A DNA stretch of 37,364 nt from Bacteroidales bacterium. Its GTDB lineage: Bacteria > Bacteroidota > Bacteroidia > Bacteroidales > JAHJDW01. How positions within the stretch are numbered: the first letter of the stretch is position 1; each line of letters begins with the position of its first letter. The notes beneath the pieces are model-generated. The model was not told the DNA's origin, ran no database searches, and worked only from the letters and a program-made list of their open reading frames with translations. The stretch covers positions 1 to 37,364 of the forward strand of contig JAQUPB010000011.1 of assembly GCA_029004185.1 (NCBI GenBank), read 5' to 3'. Below are positions 24,425 through 32,735 of this stretch, piece after piece. The position numbers and the translations under genes were made by a program.

Positions 24425-24514
24425 CTTTGCATCTTTGCGTCTCAGCGGTAAAAAACAATCTTACACGGTTTATTTTATACTTCACAAATTCACAAATTCA
24501 CAACTTCACAAATT
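24425..24514. repeat. Composite intergenic repeat (CTTTGCGTCTCAGCGGT, TTCACAAA words)
   Basis: CTTTGCATCTTTGCGTCTCA-type text (24425-24450) is the reverse complement of the block at 11656-11681. The second block (24480-24514) is four degenerate TTCACAAA units, also seen at 11700-11714. Both are in the leader region between lpdA and the AsnB-like gene. Confidence 0.65.
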
Positions 24515-24527
24515 ACCCAAATTTCCC

Positions 24528-24535
24528 TATATTTG
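24528..24535 (+). promoter_or_regulatory. Bacteroidota -7 box at the head of the polysaccharide cluster
   Basis: TATATTTG matches TAnnTTTG, 48 bases before the GTG start at 24584. It could drive the whole co-directional cluster to 33757. No clear -33 TTG at the right spacing. Confidence 0.5.
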
Positions 24536-24583
24536 CTATAAATTTTTATATAGTATAAATTAAGTTTTAATTTCTAAATACAG

Positions 24584-26488
24584 GTGTGCGGAATTACAGG
24601 AATAGTGGCTTTAACCGATAAAGGTAAATCGCTTTTTAATAAAATTGATTTATCGGTAAAAGAATTATCGAAAAGAGGACCAGATGGCAATGGAACTTTT
24701 AAGCATAACAGAGTTGCATTAGGTCATGCCAGGCTGGCTGTAATTGATACTACAGATGCTGCAGCACAACCGTTTACAGATAATTCGGGAAGATATACCA
24801 TAGCTCTTAACGGAGAATTTTTTAATTATAAAGAACACAGAAAACAATTATCAGATAAAGGATTCAAATTTCGCTCACAAAGCGATACCGAGGTTTTGCT
24901 GCAACTATATATTAATGAAGGAGTTTCTTGCCTTGAAAAAATAAACGGTTTTTTTGCTTTCGCAATCTATGATAATGTTGAGGAATCGTTATTCATTGCG
25001 AGAGACCGTATAGGAATAAAACCATTGCTCATTTACCGCGATGAAGATAAATTTTTATTTGCATCGGAAATGAAAGCATTGCTTTCATATGGTATTCCTA
25101 AAGATATTGACGATGCCTCGCTGTATACATATTTACAGCTTAATTATATTCCCAATCCGTATTCGATTTTTAAAAATGTAAGAAAACTTGATGCAGGTTC
25201 GTTTTTGATGATACAAAATCTTAAAAATCAAGGAAATGCAAAAATCGAACAAAAAACTTATTATAGAATACCAGAGCCATCAGAAAAAATTAACATTTCA
25301 TATACCAAAGCACAAAATAAACTTGAAGAATTAATGAATAATTCTGTTGAATTAAGATTGATTTCGGATGTTCCGCTCGGTGTGTTTTTAAGCGGAGGTA
25401 TCGATTCTTCAATTATTACAGCAATTGCTTCGCGGTATAAAAAAAACATAAATACTTTTTCCATTGGCTATAAAGACGAGCCATATTTTGACGAAACTTA
25501 CTATGCAAAACTTGTTTCCGACAAATTTAAAACCAACCATACGGTATTTTCACTTACGAATGATGATTTGTTTTCTCATCTTCACAGAGCCCTTGATTAT
25601 ATTGATGAACCGTTTGCTGATTCTTCGGCATTGGCGGTGAATATTCTTGGTCATCAAGTCAGAAAGCACGTTACTGTTGCTCTTTCAGGTGATGGCGGAG
25701 ATGAAATGTTTGCGGGATACAACAAGCATCGGGCAGAATATTTTATACAAAAAAATAAAAATGCTTCAAAAACCATAGGACTTTTAAAACCGCTGTTAAA
25801 TGCATTGCCCCAATCAAGAAATTCAGTGATTACCAATAAAATAAGGCAATTTAACCGGTTTGCCAACGGTATTGCCTTGAATGCCAAAGAAAGATACTGG
25901 CTATGGTGTGGCTTTTCTTCGGAAAATAAAACAAAAGCATTAATAAACAATGAGTTGCATTTAGAAGAATATTTTAAAAGAAAGTGCGAAATTTTAAAAC
26001 ATATTGATAAAAATAACGTACAACTATACTCTATTTTATATACTGATATGAATTTGGTATTAAAAGGAGATATGTTAACAAAAACAGATATGATGTCGAT
26101 GGCAAATAGTCTTGAAGTCAGAGTTCCTTTTTTGGATTACAATGTGGTGAATTATGCATTCTCATTGCCGGAAGAATTTAAAATTGATAAAAAACATCAG
26201 AAGAAGATTTTGAAAGATACATACAGAAAATATTTGCCGGATGAAATTTATTCAAGAAAAAAGCATGGATTTGAAGTGCCTTTGCTCAAATGGTTAAGAA
26301 CCGACCTTAAATCAATGCTCGAAGGTGATTTATTAAACGACAGTTTTGTAAAAGAACAGGGAATTTTTAATGTATCGGCAATTAACAACATGAAAAATAA
26401 ATTATTTTCTTCAAATCCCGGAGATGTACACGCGCAAATATGGGGATTGGTTGTATTTCAATACTGGTGGAAAAAATATATGAACTGA
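24584..26488 (+). CDS. asnB: Glutamine-hydrolysing asparagine synthetase-like protein (GTG start)
   Basis: A 634-residue two-domain enzyme. The N-terminal class II glutamine amidotransferase starts with the nucleophile Cys2 (MCGITGIVAL) and has KRGPDGNG. The C-terminal synthetase has the PP-loop SGGIDSS (270-276), a second ATP-site segment ALSGDGGDEMFAGYNKHRAEYF, and TKTDMMSMANSLEVRVPFLD. The start must be the GTG at 24584, because Cys2 has to follow the initiator to become the N-terminal nucleophile; no ATG is available. At about 630 residues and heading a polysaccharide cluster, it belongs to the long AsnB type. That type often amidates sugar acids or other substrates rather than making free asparagine. 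The actual acceptor is inference. Confidence 0.92.
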   Translation: MCGITGIVALTDKGKSLFNKIDLSVKELSKRGPDGNGTFKHNRVALGHARLAVIDTTDAAAQPFTDNSGRYTIALNGEFFNYKEHRKQLSDKGFKFRSQSDTEVLLQLYINEGVSCLEKINGFFAFAIYDNVEESLFIARDRIGIKPLLIYRDEDKFLFASEMKALLSYGIPKDIDDASLYTYLQLNYIPNPYSIFKNVRKLDAGSFLMIQNLKNQGNAKIEQKTYYRIPEPSEKINISYTKAQNKLEELMNNSVELRLISDVPLGVFLSGGIDSSIITAIASRYKKNINTFSIGYKDEPYFDETYYAKLVSDKFKTNHTVFSLTNDDLFSHLHRALDYIDEPFADSSALAVNILGHQVRKHVTVALSGDGGDEMFAGYNKHRAEYFIQKNKNASKTIGLLKPLLNALPQSRNSVITNKIRQFNRFANGIALNAKERYWLWCGFSSENKTKALINNELHLEEYFKRKCEILKHIDKNNVQLYSILYTDMNLVLKGDMLTKTDMMSMANSLEVRVPFLDYNVVNYAFSLPEEFKIDKKHQKKILKDTYRKYLPDEIYSRKKHGFEVPLLKWLRTDLKSMLEGDLLNDSFVKEQGIFNVSAINNMKNKLFSSNPGDVHAQIWGLVVFQYWWKKYMN

Positions 26489-26498
26489 ATTTTAAAAA

Positions 26499-26532
26499 AC
26501 AATTAACGATTAACTGTTAACAATTAACTTTT
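26499..26532. repeat. AATTAAC word repeat between asnB and the GT4 gene
   Basis: Degenerate units AACAATTAAC, GATTAACTG and TTAACAATTAAC fill most of the 50-base gap inside the polysaccharide cluster. They contain self-complementary GTTAAC. Confidence 0.55.
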
Positions 26533-26538
26533 AAAGGA

Positions 26539-27744
26539 ATGCCAAGAGTATTAAGAATATTGAATCGTTTTAATTTGGGTGGTCCTACTTATAATGCAGC
26601 GTACCTGACAAAATATTTAGAACCCGAATTTGAAACATTACTTATTGGCGGTAATAATGATGAAACGGAAGAGAATTCAGAATACATCGTCAGAAGCCTC
26701 GGAATAATTCCTTTTACTATTCCTGAAATGAAAAGGAGCATAAATCCCTATTATGATATAATTGCATATAAAAAAATTAAAGATATAATAAAAAGATTCA
26801 GACCTCACATTGTTCATACGCATGCTTCAAAAGCCGGAGCATTGGGGCGCAGGGCGGCTTCATATATGAAAGTACCTGTTGTTGTTCATACTTTTCACGG
26901 ACATATTTTTGATGCATATTTTGGTAGTATTAAATCTTCATTTTACGTTAATATAGAAAGACAACTTGCAAAAAAAAGCACCAGAATCATTGCTTTAAGT
27001 GAAATGCAGAAAGAAGAACTTGTGAAAAAGTATAAAATCTGTAAACCTGAAAAAATTGAAATAATCCCTCTTGGTTTTGACCTTGACAAGTTTCAGGAAA
27101 ATACAAACTTTAAAAGGGAATCATTCAGAAAAGAATATAATTTGGCTTATGATGAAATTGCAATAGGTATAATCGGCAGAATTGTTCCTGTGAAAAATCA
27201 TATAATGTTTATTGAAGCATTGAAATATGTGCTGAACCGCACAGATAAAAAAATAAGGGTTTTTATAATTGGCGATGGTACCGAGAAAGCAAATATAGAA
27301 TTGAAAGCAAAAGAACTTGGAATAAGTTACCTGGAAGGAAATTACAAAAATGAAAAAGCAATAATCACTTTTACTTCCTGGATAAAAAATATTGACTATG
27401 CCATTTCAGGAATGGACATTATTACTTTAACATCATTGAACGAAGGAACTCCTGTAAGTTTAATAGAAGCTCAGGCAGCAAATAAACCCATTGTTACTAC
27501 TGATGTCGGAGGAATTAAAGATGCAGTAATTCCTAACCAGACGGCACTTGTATCACCCAACGGAGATGCAGAAAAATTCGGAGAAAATTTGTTAAAATTG
27601 ATAGATGATGATAATCTTAGAGCTAAGTTCGGAAAATCAGGAACAGATTTTGTCAGAGAAAAATATCACTACACAAGTTTGGTGAGTAATATGAAAAATC
27701 TATATTTATCGTTATTAAAGGAAATTGACGATAAAACAAATTAA
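26539..27744 (+). CDS. GT4-family glycosyltransferase
   Basis: A 401-residue GT-B-fold sugar transferase, probably cytosolic or at the inner face of the membrane, adding a sugar to a growing lipid-linked glycan. The N-terminal domain starts with VLRILNRFNLGGPTYNAAYL, with the GG(P) loop of the acceptor side, and includes PHIVHTHASKAGALGRRAA. The C-terminal domain has GIIGRIVPVKNH and the donor-binding EX7E motif EGTPVSLIE (Glu302, Glu310), followed by NKPIVTTDVGG. There is no membrane segment. It lies second in the polysaccharide cluster, with seven bases to the next start. Donor and linkage cannot be read from sequence. Confidence 0.9.
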   Translation: MPRVLRILNRFNLGGPTYNAAYLTKYLEPEFETLLIGGNNDETEENSEYIVRSLGIIPFTIPEMKRSINPYYDIIAYKKIKDIIKRFRPHIVHTHASKAGALGRRAASYMKVPVVVHTFHGHIFDAYFGSIKSSFYVNIERQLAKKSTRIIALSEMQKEELVKKYKICKPEKIEIIPLGFDLDKFQENTNFKRESFRKEYNLAYDEIAIGIIGRIVPVKNHIMFIEALKYVLNRTDKKIRVFIIGDGTEKANIELKAKELGISYLEGNYKNEKAIITFTSWIKNIDYAISGMDIITLTSLNEGTPVSLIEAQAANKPIVTTDVGGIKDAVIPNQTALVSPNGDAEKFGENLLKLIDDDNLRAKFGKSGTDFVREKYHYTSLVSNMKNLYLSLLKEIDDKTN

Positions 27745-27751
27745 TAAAAAG

Positions 27752-28540
27752 ATGAAGAAATTTTTATTTTATTTATTTATACTAAGTTTTTGCCTAACTT
27801 CCTGCAGGATATTTAATCCGAGTAAAATGTTGAGGACAGGAATTGATTACCAATATACACCTCTGCCGACAGATACAAACCAGATTTATAAAATTTCTCC
27901 CAACGATATTATTTCTTTTGTTATGTATACCAACGACGGAGAAAGATTAATTGACCCGGTAAGCGGTGTAGTGGGGGGTAATCAATATTACGGCGGAAAT
28001 AATAGTTATGGAGGAAATAACTCCGGTTATTACGGAGGAGGGCTCATGTTACCTGTAGAATATGATGGTACGGTGAAGTTTCCTGTTTTGGGAAGAATAC
28101 AGGTTGCCGGACTAACAGTAAGGGAAACCGAAAAAATGCTTGAAGAAAAATTTACCGTTTATTTCAATAGACCTTTTGTACAAATACACATTAGCAACAA
28201 CAGGGTTATTCTTATCCGCGGCGGTACAAACTCTTCGGTTATGCCATTATTAAATTCAAAAACAACCTTATTTGAGCTGATTGCACAGGCAGGAGGAATA
28301 GGCGAAGGAAAATCGCACAAAATTAAAATTATAAGAAGGACAAAAACAGAAAATCAGGTTTTTCAGATTGATTTGTCAAGAGTTCAAAATATTAACCAGG
28401 GTAATATAGTCCTTCAGGCAAATGATATTATTTACATAGAACCGAGAGATAATGCTCCTCAGCAGTTTATAAGCACTATTACTCCTTATTTGAGTTTGAT
28501 ATCAACAATATTATTAATCTATACCCTTGTAAAAAAATAA
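27752..28540 (+). CDS. Wza-type polysaccharide export lipoprotein
   Basis: A 262-residue outer-membrane polysaccharide exporter of the OPX family. The signal peptide ends at the lipobox LTSC, giving acylated Cys18. The poly_export (PES) domain contains YKISPNDIISFVMYTND and DGTVKFPVLGRIQVAGLTVRE; an SLBB-like domain follows (VILIRGGTNSSVMPLLNS, LIAQAGGIGEGKSHKI). A final hydrophobic segment (YLSLISTILLIYTLVKK) could anchor the C-terminus. An unusual insert rich in Gly, Asn and Tyr (about 75-98) interrupts the PES domain. I chose ATG 27752 because it begins directly with the signal peptide; an in-frame TTG nine codons earlier overlaps the previous gene and adds non-signal residues. Confidence 0.9.
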   Translation: MKKFLFYLFILSFCLTSCRIFNPSKMLRTGIDYQYTPLPTDTNQIYKISPNDIISFVMYTNDGERLIDPVSGVVGGNQYYGGNNSYGGNNSGYYGGGLMLPVEYDGTVKFPVLGRIQVAGLTVRETEKMLEEKFTVYFNRPFVQIHISNNRVILIRGGTNSSVMPLLNSKTTLFELIAQAGGIGEGKSHKIKIIRRTKTENQVFQIDLSRVQNINQGNIVLQANDIIYIEPRDNAPQQFISTITPYLSLISTILLIYTLVKK

Positions 28541-28560
28541 TTTTTAAGTTAGCATAAGTA

Positions 28561-31104
28561 ATGTTAAAAAAGAAAATATCAAATATAAACGATGAATTTG
28601 ACCCGAAACTATTCATATTTATATTCAGGAAAAGCATTTTATGGATAATTTCTTTTTTCGTTATAGCGGGAATAGTGGCATTTTTATATTTAAGATATAC
28701 CCATCCTATTTATGAAGCCGTTTCTGTTATTCAGCAAAATTCAACAAATACCGCAAACATTCTTAATACCGAAGATGTTCAGCAAAGCAGTATTGAAAAA
28801 GATCTTGAGTTATTAAGATCCCCTGTTTTTTTAAATAGAGTTTTTTCTAAACTTCCGTTAAATATAAGTTATTATCTGAAAGGAACTATACTGGACTTTG
28901 AAGCATATACAAGTGCTCCATTTAAAATAGAAGTTAAAGTTAAAGATCCTTCAGTCTTTGACAAGCAAATATTTTTGAATTTTGTTGATAACAGGCGGTT
29001 TAAAATTGATTATGAAATTAATGGTAAAATATACAATCAGCAAGGACTGGTAAACGTGTGGGTGATATTTCCTCAGATTGATTTAAAGATCAGCATTATT
29101 AATTATTCTGCTATTATTCAGCAAAGAAGTAAAAATTTGAGCGATGATTATTATTTTATTGTTAATGACCCGCAAAGAATAGTATCAATAAATTCATCAC
29201 GATTAAGGATAAACATACTTAACGGTGCAGCTAAAACAGTTCAGATCAGTTTTCAGGACAGAAATTCAAACAAGGCTGCAGATATTGTAAATACTATTGC
29301 GCAGGAATTTAAAATTTATGATATTGAAAAAAAGGCAGAAAGTGCAAAAAATATTCTTGAGTTTCTTGACAATCAACTTACAGAAGTTTATACCAAGTTA
29401 ATTGAAACGGAAACACAAATGCGGGCATATAGAAAAGGAAGTATTATTGAAGGATTAAAAAGCAAGAATTTTTTTGCTGATAATGGAATTGATACAAATA
29501 GCATAGATTCTTTTATCGCAAACGTTAAACTTCTTGAAGCAAAAAATATTCCCGTAAAAATTGACGATATAGAAAACAGAATAGTAAATATATATTATCA
29601 AAATGGTGTACTGAACGAAATTGAAAATAGTATAGTTAAAAACAAAGATGTTGACATATATAAGTTGATTGCAATACTCGCAGGAAGTGATTTACAACAA
29701 AGCATGATATCAGGTATATTAAGCAGTATTCAGCAATTGCTTGTAAGAAAAGAACAAATTTTATATGATGTAACACTCAAAAGCGGACAAGTAGAATCAT
29801 TGGACTTTCAGATAGAAGTTCAGAAAAAACTGCTCGGGGAAACAATAAAAGCAATAAGAAGAACCAATGATACGAAAAAGAAAGAACTCTTTGGTAAGAT
29901 ATATGAATATTATAAAATAATGAGCAAAGATGCGAACATTAATGACACCACCGGCGGACTCGGAATGTATCCTATAGAATATACTGTTTTGCAAAGAATG
30001 CATTCCATTAATGAAAAATATTATGACCAGTTGGTTCAGAAGAAAGCAGAATATTCAATTTCCAAAGCAGGATACACTTCAAATAATGAAATATTACAGG
30101 TTGCCATGGCACCAACAGTTCCTATTTCTCCTAATAAAAGAAATATTATAATGGCTTGTATTCTTGGAGCAATGTTTTTTTGTCTTGCTCTTATCATAAT
30201 AAGATATATATTATATAATTATATATGTTTGCTATCAGATATTACCAAATATACTGATATACCTGTACTTGGAATGATTCCCAAATACAGAAAAGAAATA
30301 CCTCTTACACAGTTGATTGTTGATAAAAGACCGAAATCATTAATTGCAGAATCATTAAGGGCGGTAAGAACAAACTTGCAGTTTATATCAAATGAACCGG
30401 GTTCGAAAATTATTTCCATAACTTCTACAATATCCGGTGAAGGGAAAACATTTGTTGCAGTAAATTTGGCGGGAATTATGGCTTTCTCGGCAAAAAAAGT
30501 GATTGTTATTGACTCCGATATGCGAAAACCAAAAATTCATCTTGGCTTTGGCGTTGATAACGATAAAGGACTCAGTACCGTATTAATCGGAAAAGATGTT
30601 ATTGAAAATTGCATCCGTTCAAGTGCTGTTGAATACCTTGATTTTTTAACTGCAGGACCAACTCCTCCTAATCCTTCAGAATTGATTCTGAGTTCAAAAA
30701 TGGACGAAACTATTAGTTATCTTAAAACAAAATATGATTACGTGATAATTGATAATCCTCCGGCAGGACTCGTAACCGATGGTATAATTAATATACAAAG
30801 AGCAGATTATCCTATTTATATTTTTAAGGCAAATTATTCAAATAAAGGGTTTATTGAAAATGTTGATAAACTGGTTAATGAAAATAAAATATCAAAACTT
30901 GCTATAATACTAAATGGAGTTGAAATTTTAACTTCTGAATACGGCTACGGAAAAGGATACAAAAACTATGGCTACGGTTACGGTTACGGTTATGGCTATG
31001 GCTACGGCTACGGTTATGGATATGGTTATGGCTATTATGATGAAGATAAAAATAAAAAAGTTAAAGTACCGTTTTTGAGGAAAATTTTAGGAATAAAAAC
31101 ATAA
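28561..31104 (+). CDS. Wzc-type polysaccharide co-polymerase / tyrosine autokinase
   Basis: An 847-residue inner-membrane protein that sets polysaccharide chain length and couples export to phosphorylation. An N-terminal membrane segment (about 21-43) is followed by a large periplasmic Wzz domain, a GNVR-like region and a second membrane segment (about 527-549). The C-terminal cytosolic BY-kinase has Walker A GEGKT (626-630), Walker A' IDSDMRKP (Asp651, Asp653) and Walker B VIIDNPPAG. The tail is extraordinary: 11 consecutive Tyr-Gly pairs then Tyr-Tyr (803-826), a much larger tyrosine cluster than usual. The Wza-type gene is 20 bases upstream, as expected for partners. No Wzb phosphatase is seen in the window. 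Confidence 0.94.
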   Translation: MLKKKISNINDEFDPKLFIFIFRKSILWIISFFVIAGIVAFLYLRYTHPIYEAVSVIQQNSTNTANILNTEDVQQSSIEKDLELLRSPVFLNRVFSKLPLNISYYLKGTILDFEAYTSAPFKIEVKVKDPSVFDKQIFLNFVDNRRFKIDYEINGKIYNQQGLVNVWVIFPQIDLKISIINYSAIIQQRSKNLSDDYYFIVNDPQRIVSINSSRLRINILNGAAKTVQISFQDRNSNKAADIVNTIAQEFKIYDIEKKAESAKNILEFLDNQLTEVYTKLIETETQMRAYRKGSIIEGLKSKNFFADNGIDTNSIDSFIANVKLLEAKNIPVKIDDIENRIVNIYYQNGVLNEIENSIVKNKDVDIYKLIAILAGSDLQQSMISGILSSIQQLLVRKEQILYDVTLKSGQVESLDFQIEVQKKLLGETIKAIRRTNDTKKKELFGKIYEYYKIMSKDANINDTTGGLGMYPIEYTVLQRMHSINEKYYDQLVQKKAEYSISKAGYTSNNEILQVAMAPTVPISPNKRNIIMACILGAMFFCLALIIIRYILYNYICLLSDITKYTDIPVLGMIPKYRKEIPLTQLIVDKRPKSLIAESLRAVRTNLQFISNEPGSKIISITSTISGEGKTFVAVNLAGIMAFSAKKVIVIDSDMRKPKIHLGFGVDNDKGLSTVLIGKDVIENCIRSSAVEYLDFLTAGPTPPNPSELILSSKMDETISYLKTKYDYVIIDNPPAGLVTDGIINIQRADYPIYIFKANYSNKGFIENVDKLVNENKISKLAIILNGVEILTSEYGYGKGYKNYGYGYGYGYGYGYGYGYGYGYGYYDEDKNKKVKVPFLRKILGIKT
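30967..31038 (+). repeat. Hexanucleotide tandem array (TAYGGN) encoding (Tyr-Gly)11-Tyr-Tyr
   Basis: Eleven in-frame TAT/TAC-GGN units plus two Tyr codons. The units use TAT and TAC, and GGC, GGT and GGA, in a mixed order, so the DNA array is imperfect while the peptide repeat is perfect. It lies in the tyrosine-cluster tail of the Wzc-type kinase. Confidence 0.9.
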
Positions 31105-31111
31105 AATTCTA

Positions 31112-31654
31112 ATGGAAATTATTAGAACCTTTATATCAGATTTAATAGTAATTAAGCCCAACGTTTTTAAAGATAAAAGAGGTTATTTCTTTGAATCGTA
31201 CAATGAAGAACTTTTTATTAAAAACGGAATAAATTACAAGTTTGTTCAGGATAATGAATCAAAATCGCAAAAAAATGTTATAAGAGGTTTGCATTTTCAA
31301 AATCCACCATATGAACAAGCAAAGCTTATTCGTGTTATAAAAGGTAAAGTTATGGATGTTGTTGTGGACATAAGAAAAAAATCCCCGACCTACGGAAAAT
31401 ATTTTTCCATTGAATTATCTGAAGAAAACAAAACAATGCTGTTGATTCCCGCTGGTTTTGCTCATGGTTTTGTAACAATGAAAAATGAAACAATTTTTTC
31501 ATACAAATGCTCCAATTTTTACAATAAAGATTCGGAAATATGCATTTTATGGAATGATGCCGACATAAATATTAAATGGAATATAAATAACCCTGTTCTT
31601 TCAGAAAAAGATAAAAAAGGTTTAAAATTGAAAGATTTTATAAGCTTATTTTAA
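31112..31654 (+). CDS. rfbC: dTDP-4-dehydrorhamnose 3,5-epimerase
   Basis: A 180-residue cupin-fold enzyme that epimerises dTDP-4-keto-6-deoxyglucose on the way to dTDP-L-rhamnose. Hallmarks are DKRGYFFESYNEELF, the catalytic His61 in VIRGLHFQ, VMDVVVDIRKKSPTYGKY, IPAGFAHGFVTM and the Tyr-containing YKCSNFYNKDSE. The length is normal. It begins seven bases after the wzc-type stop, inside the polysaccharide operon. rfbA, rfbB and rfbD are not in the window, so the rest of the rhamnose pathway must be elsewhere, unless the enzyme serves another dTDP-6-deoxysugar. That points to a rhamnose or related deoxysugar in the polymer. Confidence 0.94.
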   Translation: MEIIRTFISDLIVIKPNVFKDKRGYFFESYNEELFIKNGINYKFVQDNESKSQKNVIRGLHFQNPPYEQAKLIRVIKGKVMDVVVDIRKKSPTYGKYFSIELSEENKTMLLIPAGFAHGFVTMKNETIFSYKCSNFYNKDSEICILWNDADINIKWNINNPVLSEKDKKGLKLKDFISLF

Positions 31655-31664
31655 AAGAAAAGTC

Positions 31665-32735
31665 ATGAGTGGATTAATAGAAATAACAATATTTTTTATC
31701 AGTGCAATAGTATTTTCTTTTGTGATAAATGGTTTGTTTCTGAAATTTTCAAAAACTCTCGGAATAAGACATCAGAATGGAAATGCCATACGCTGGAGCT
31801 CTCAGGATAAACCTTCTCTTGGAGGCATCTCGTTTTATATATTATTTCTTGTTTCTATAATTTTCTGTTCGTTTTATCAAAGAGAAAATCATTCATTTAA
31901 TTTGAAATTTCTTGGTTTTTTCTCAGCCTGCACGATCGCTTTTGTTATGGGTTTGGCTGATGATGCTTTTAATACCCGCCCTCTTCTTAAGTTTTTTACT
32001 CAGCTTTTTTGTTCATTGATTTTAATATTCACTGGGACATATATTGATATTTTTCAGAACAATTTATATAATTACCTGATAACAATTTTTTGGGTGGTCG
32101 GTTTGATGAATTCAATAAATATGCTCGACAATATGGATTCAATAGCAACCATTGTTTCAATATTCATTCTTGTTTCTGCGTTAGTTCTTGTATTGCTTCA
32201 GAATTTTTTAATAGATGTATATGTGTTATTGCTGATTGGAATCCTTGCATCTTTAATAGGTTTTTTGTTTTATAACTGGCATCCTTCAAAAATGTACATG
32301 GGAGATACAGGCAGCCAATTACTTGGAGTGTTTTTAGCGGGAATCGGAATTGTTTTTTACTGGAACAATAAGGATTTTAACGGAAATGAAATATTTACGA
32401 AAAAAGTTTTAAATGCAGTTATAGTATACAGCTTACCGATAATAGATACCACAATAGTTGTATTAAACAGAATTTCAAAAAAACATTCGCCTTTTATCGG
32501 TGGAAGAGACCATACAGCTCATAATCTCTATTATCTGGGACATACTGAAAAACAAATTGCTTTAATTTTTTCTTTTCTTTCAGCTGTTTCATTGATAATG
32601 ATGGTGATTATTAATTCCATAACCGACTGGAGTTATCTTTATATTTCTTTGTTTGTATTATATTTAGTTTTTCTGTTTGGAACTTTATTTTATGTAACCA
32701 AGATGAAAAAAAACAATAATATTGAAAAATCATGA
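31665..32735 (+). CDS. WecA/MraY-family polyprenyl-phosphate sugar-1-phosphate transferase
   Basis: A 356-residue polytopic membrane enzyme (about ten or eleven segments) that loads the first sugar-1-phosphate from a UDP-sugar onto undecaprenyl phosphate. Family motifs are all present: DKPSLGGISFYILF, the Mg-binding Asp pair in MGLADDAFNTRPLLK, NSINMLDNMD, YMGDTGSQLLGVFL, and the cytosolic HIGG-like GGRDHTAHNLYYLG. The last two are typical of WecA-type rather than MraY enzymes. Position ten bases after rfbC in the polysaccharide operon makes it the likely initiating transferase for this polymer. The sugar (GlcNAc is common) is not determinable. Its stop overlaps the next start by four bases (ATGA). 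Confidence 0.92.
   Translation: MSGLIEITIFFISAIVFSFVINGLFLKFSKTLGIRHQNGNAIRWSSQDKPSLGGISFYILFLVSIIFCSFYQRENHSFNLKFLGFFSACTIAFVMGLADDAFNTRPLLKFFTQLFCSLILIFTGTYIDIFQNNLYNYLITIFWVVGLMNSINMLDNMDSIATIVSIFILVSALVLVLLQNFLIDVYVLLLIGILASLIGFLFYNWHPSKMYMGDTGSQLLGVFLAGIGIVFYWNNKDFNGNEIFTKKVLNAVIVYSLPIIDTTIVVLNRISKKHSPFIGGRDHTAHNLYYLGHTEKQIALIFSFLSAVSLIMMVIINSITDWSYLYISLFVLYLVFLFGTLFYVTKMKKNNNIEKS

Noticed and set aside
27725-27751. TTG start for the Wza-type gene overlapping the GT4 gene
   Set aside because: It would put nine polar and basic residues before a signal peptide that already starts properly at ATG 27752.
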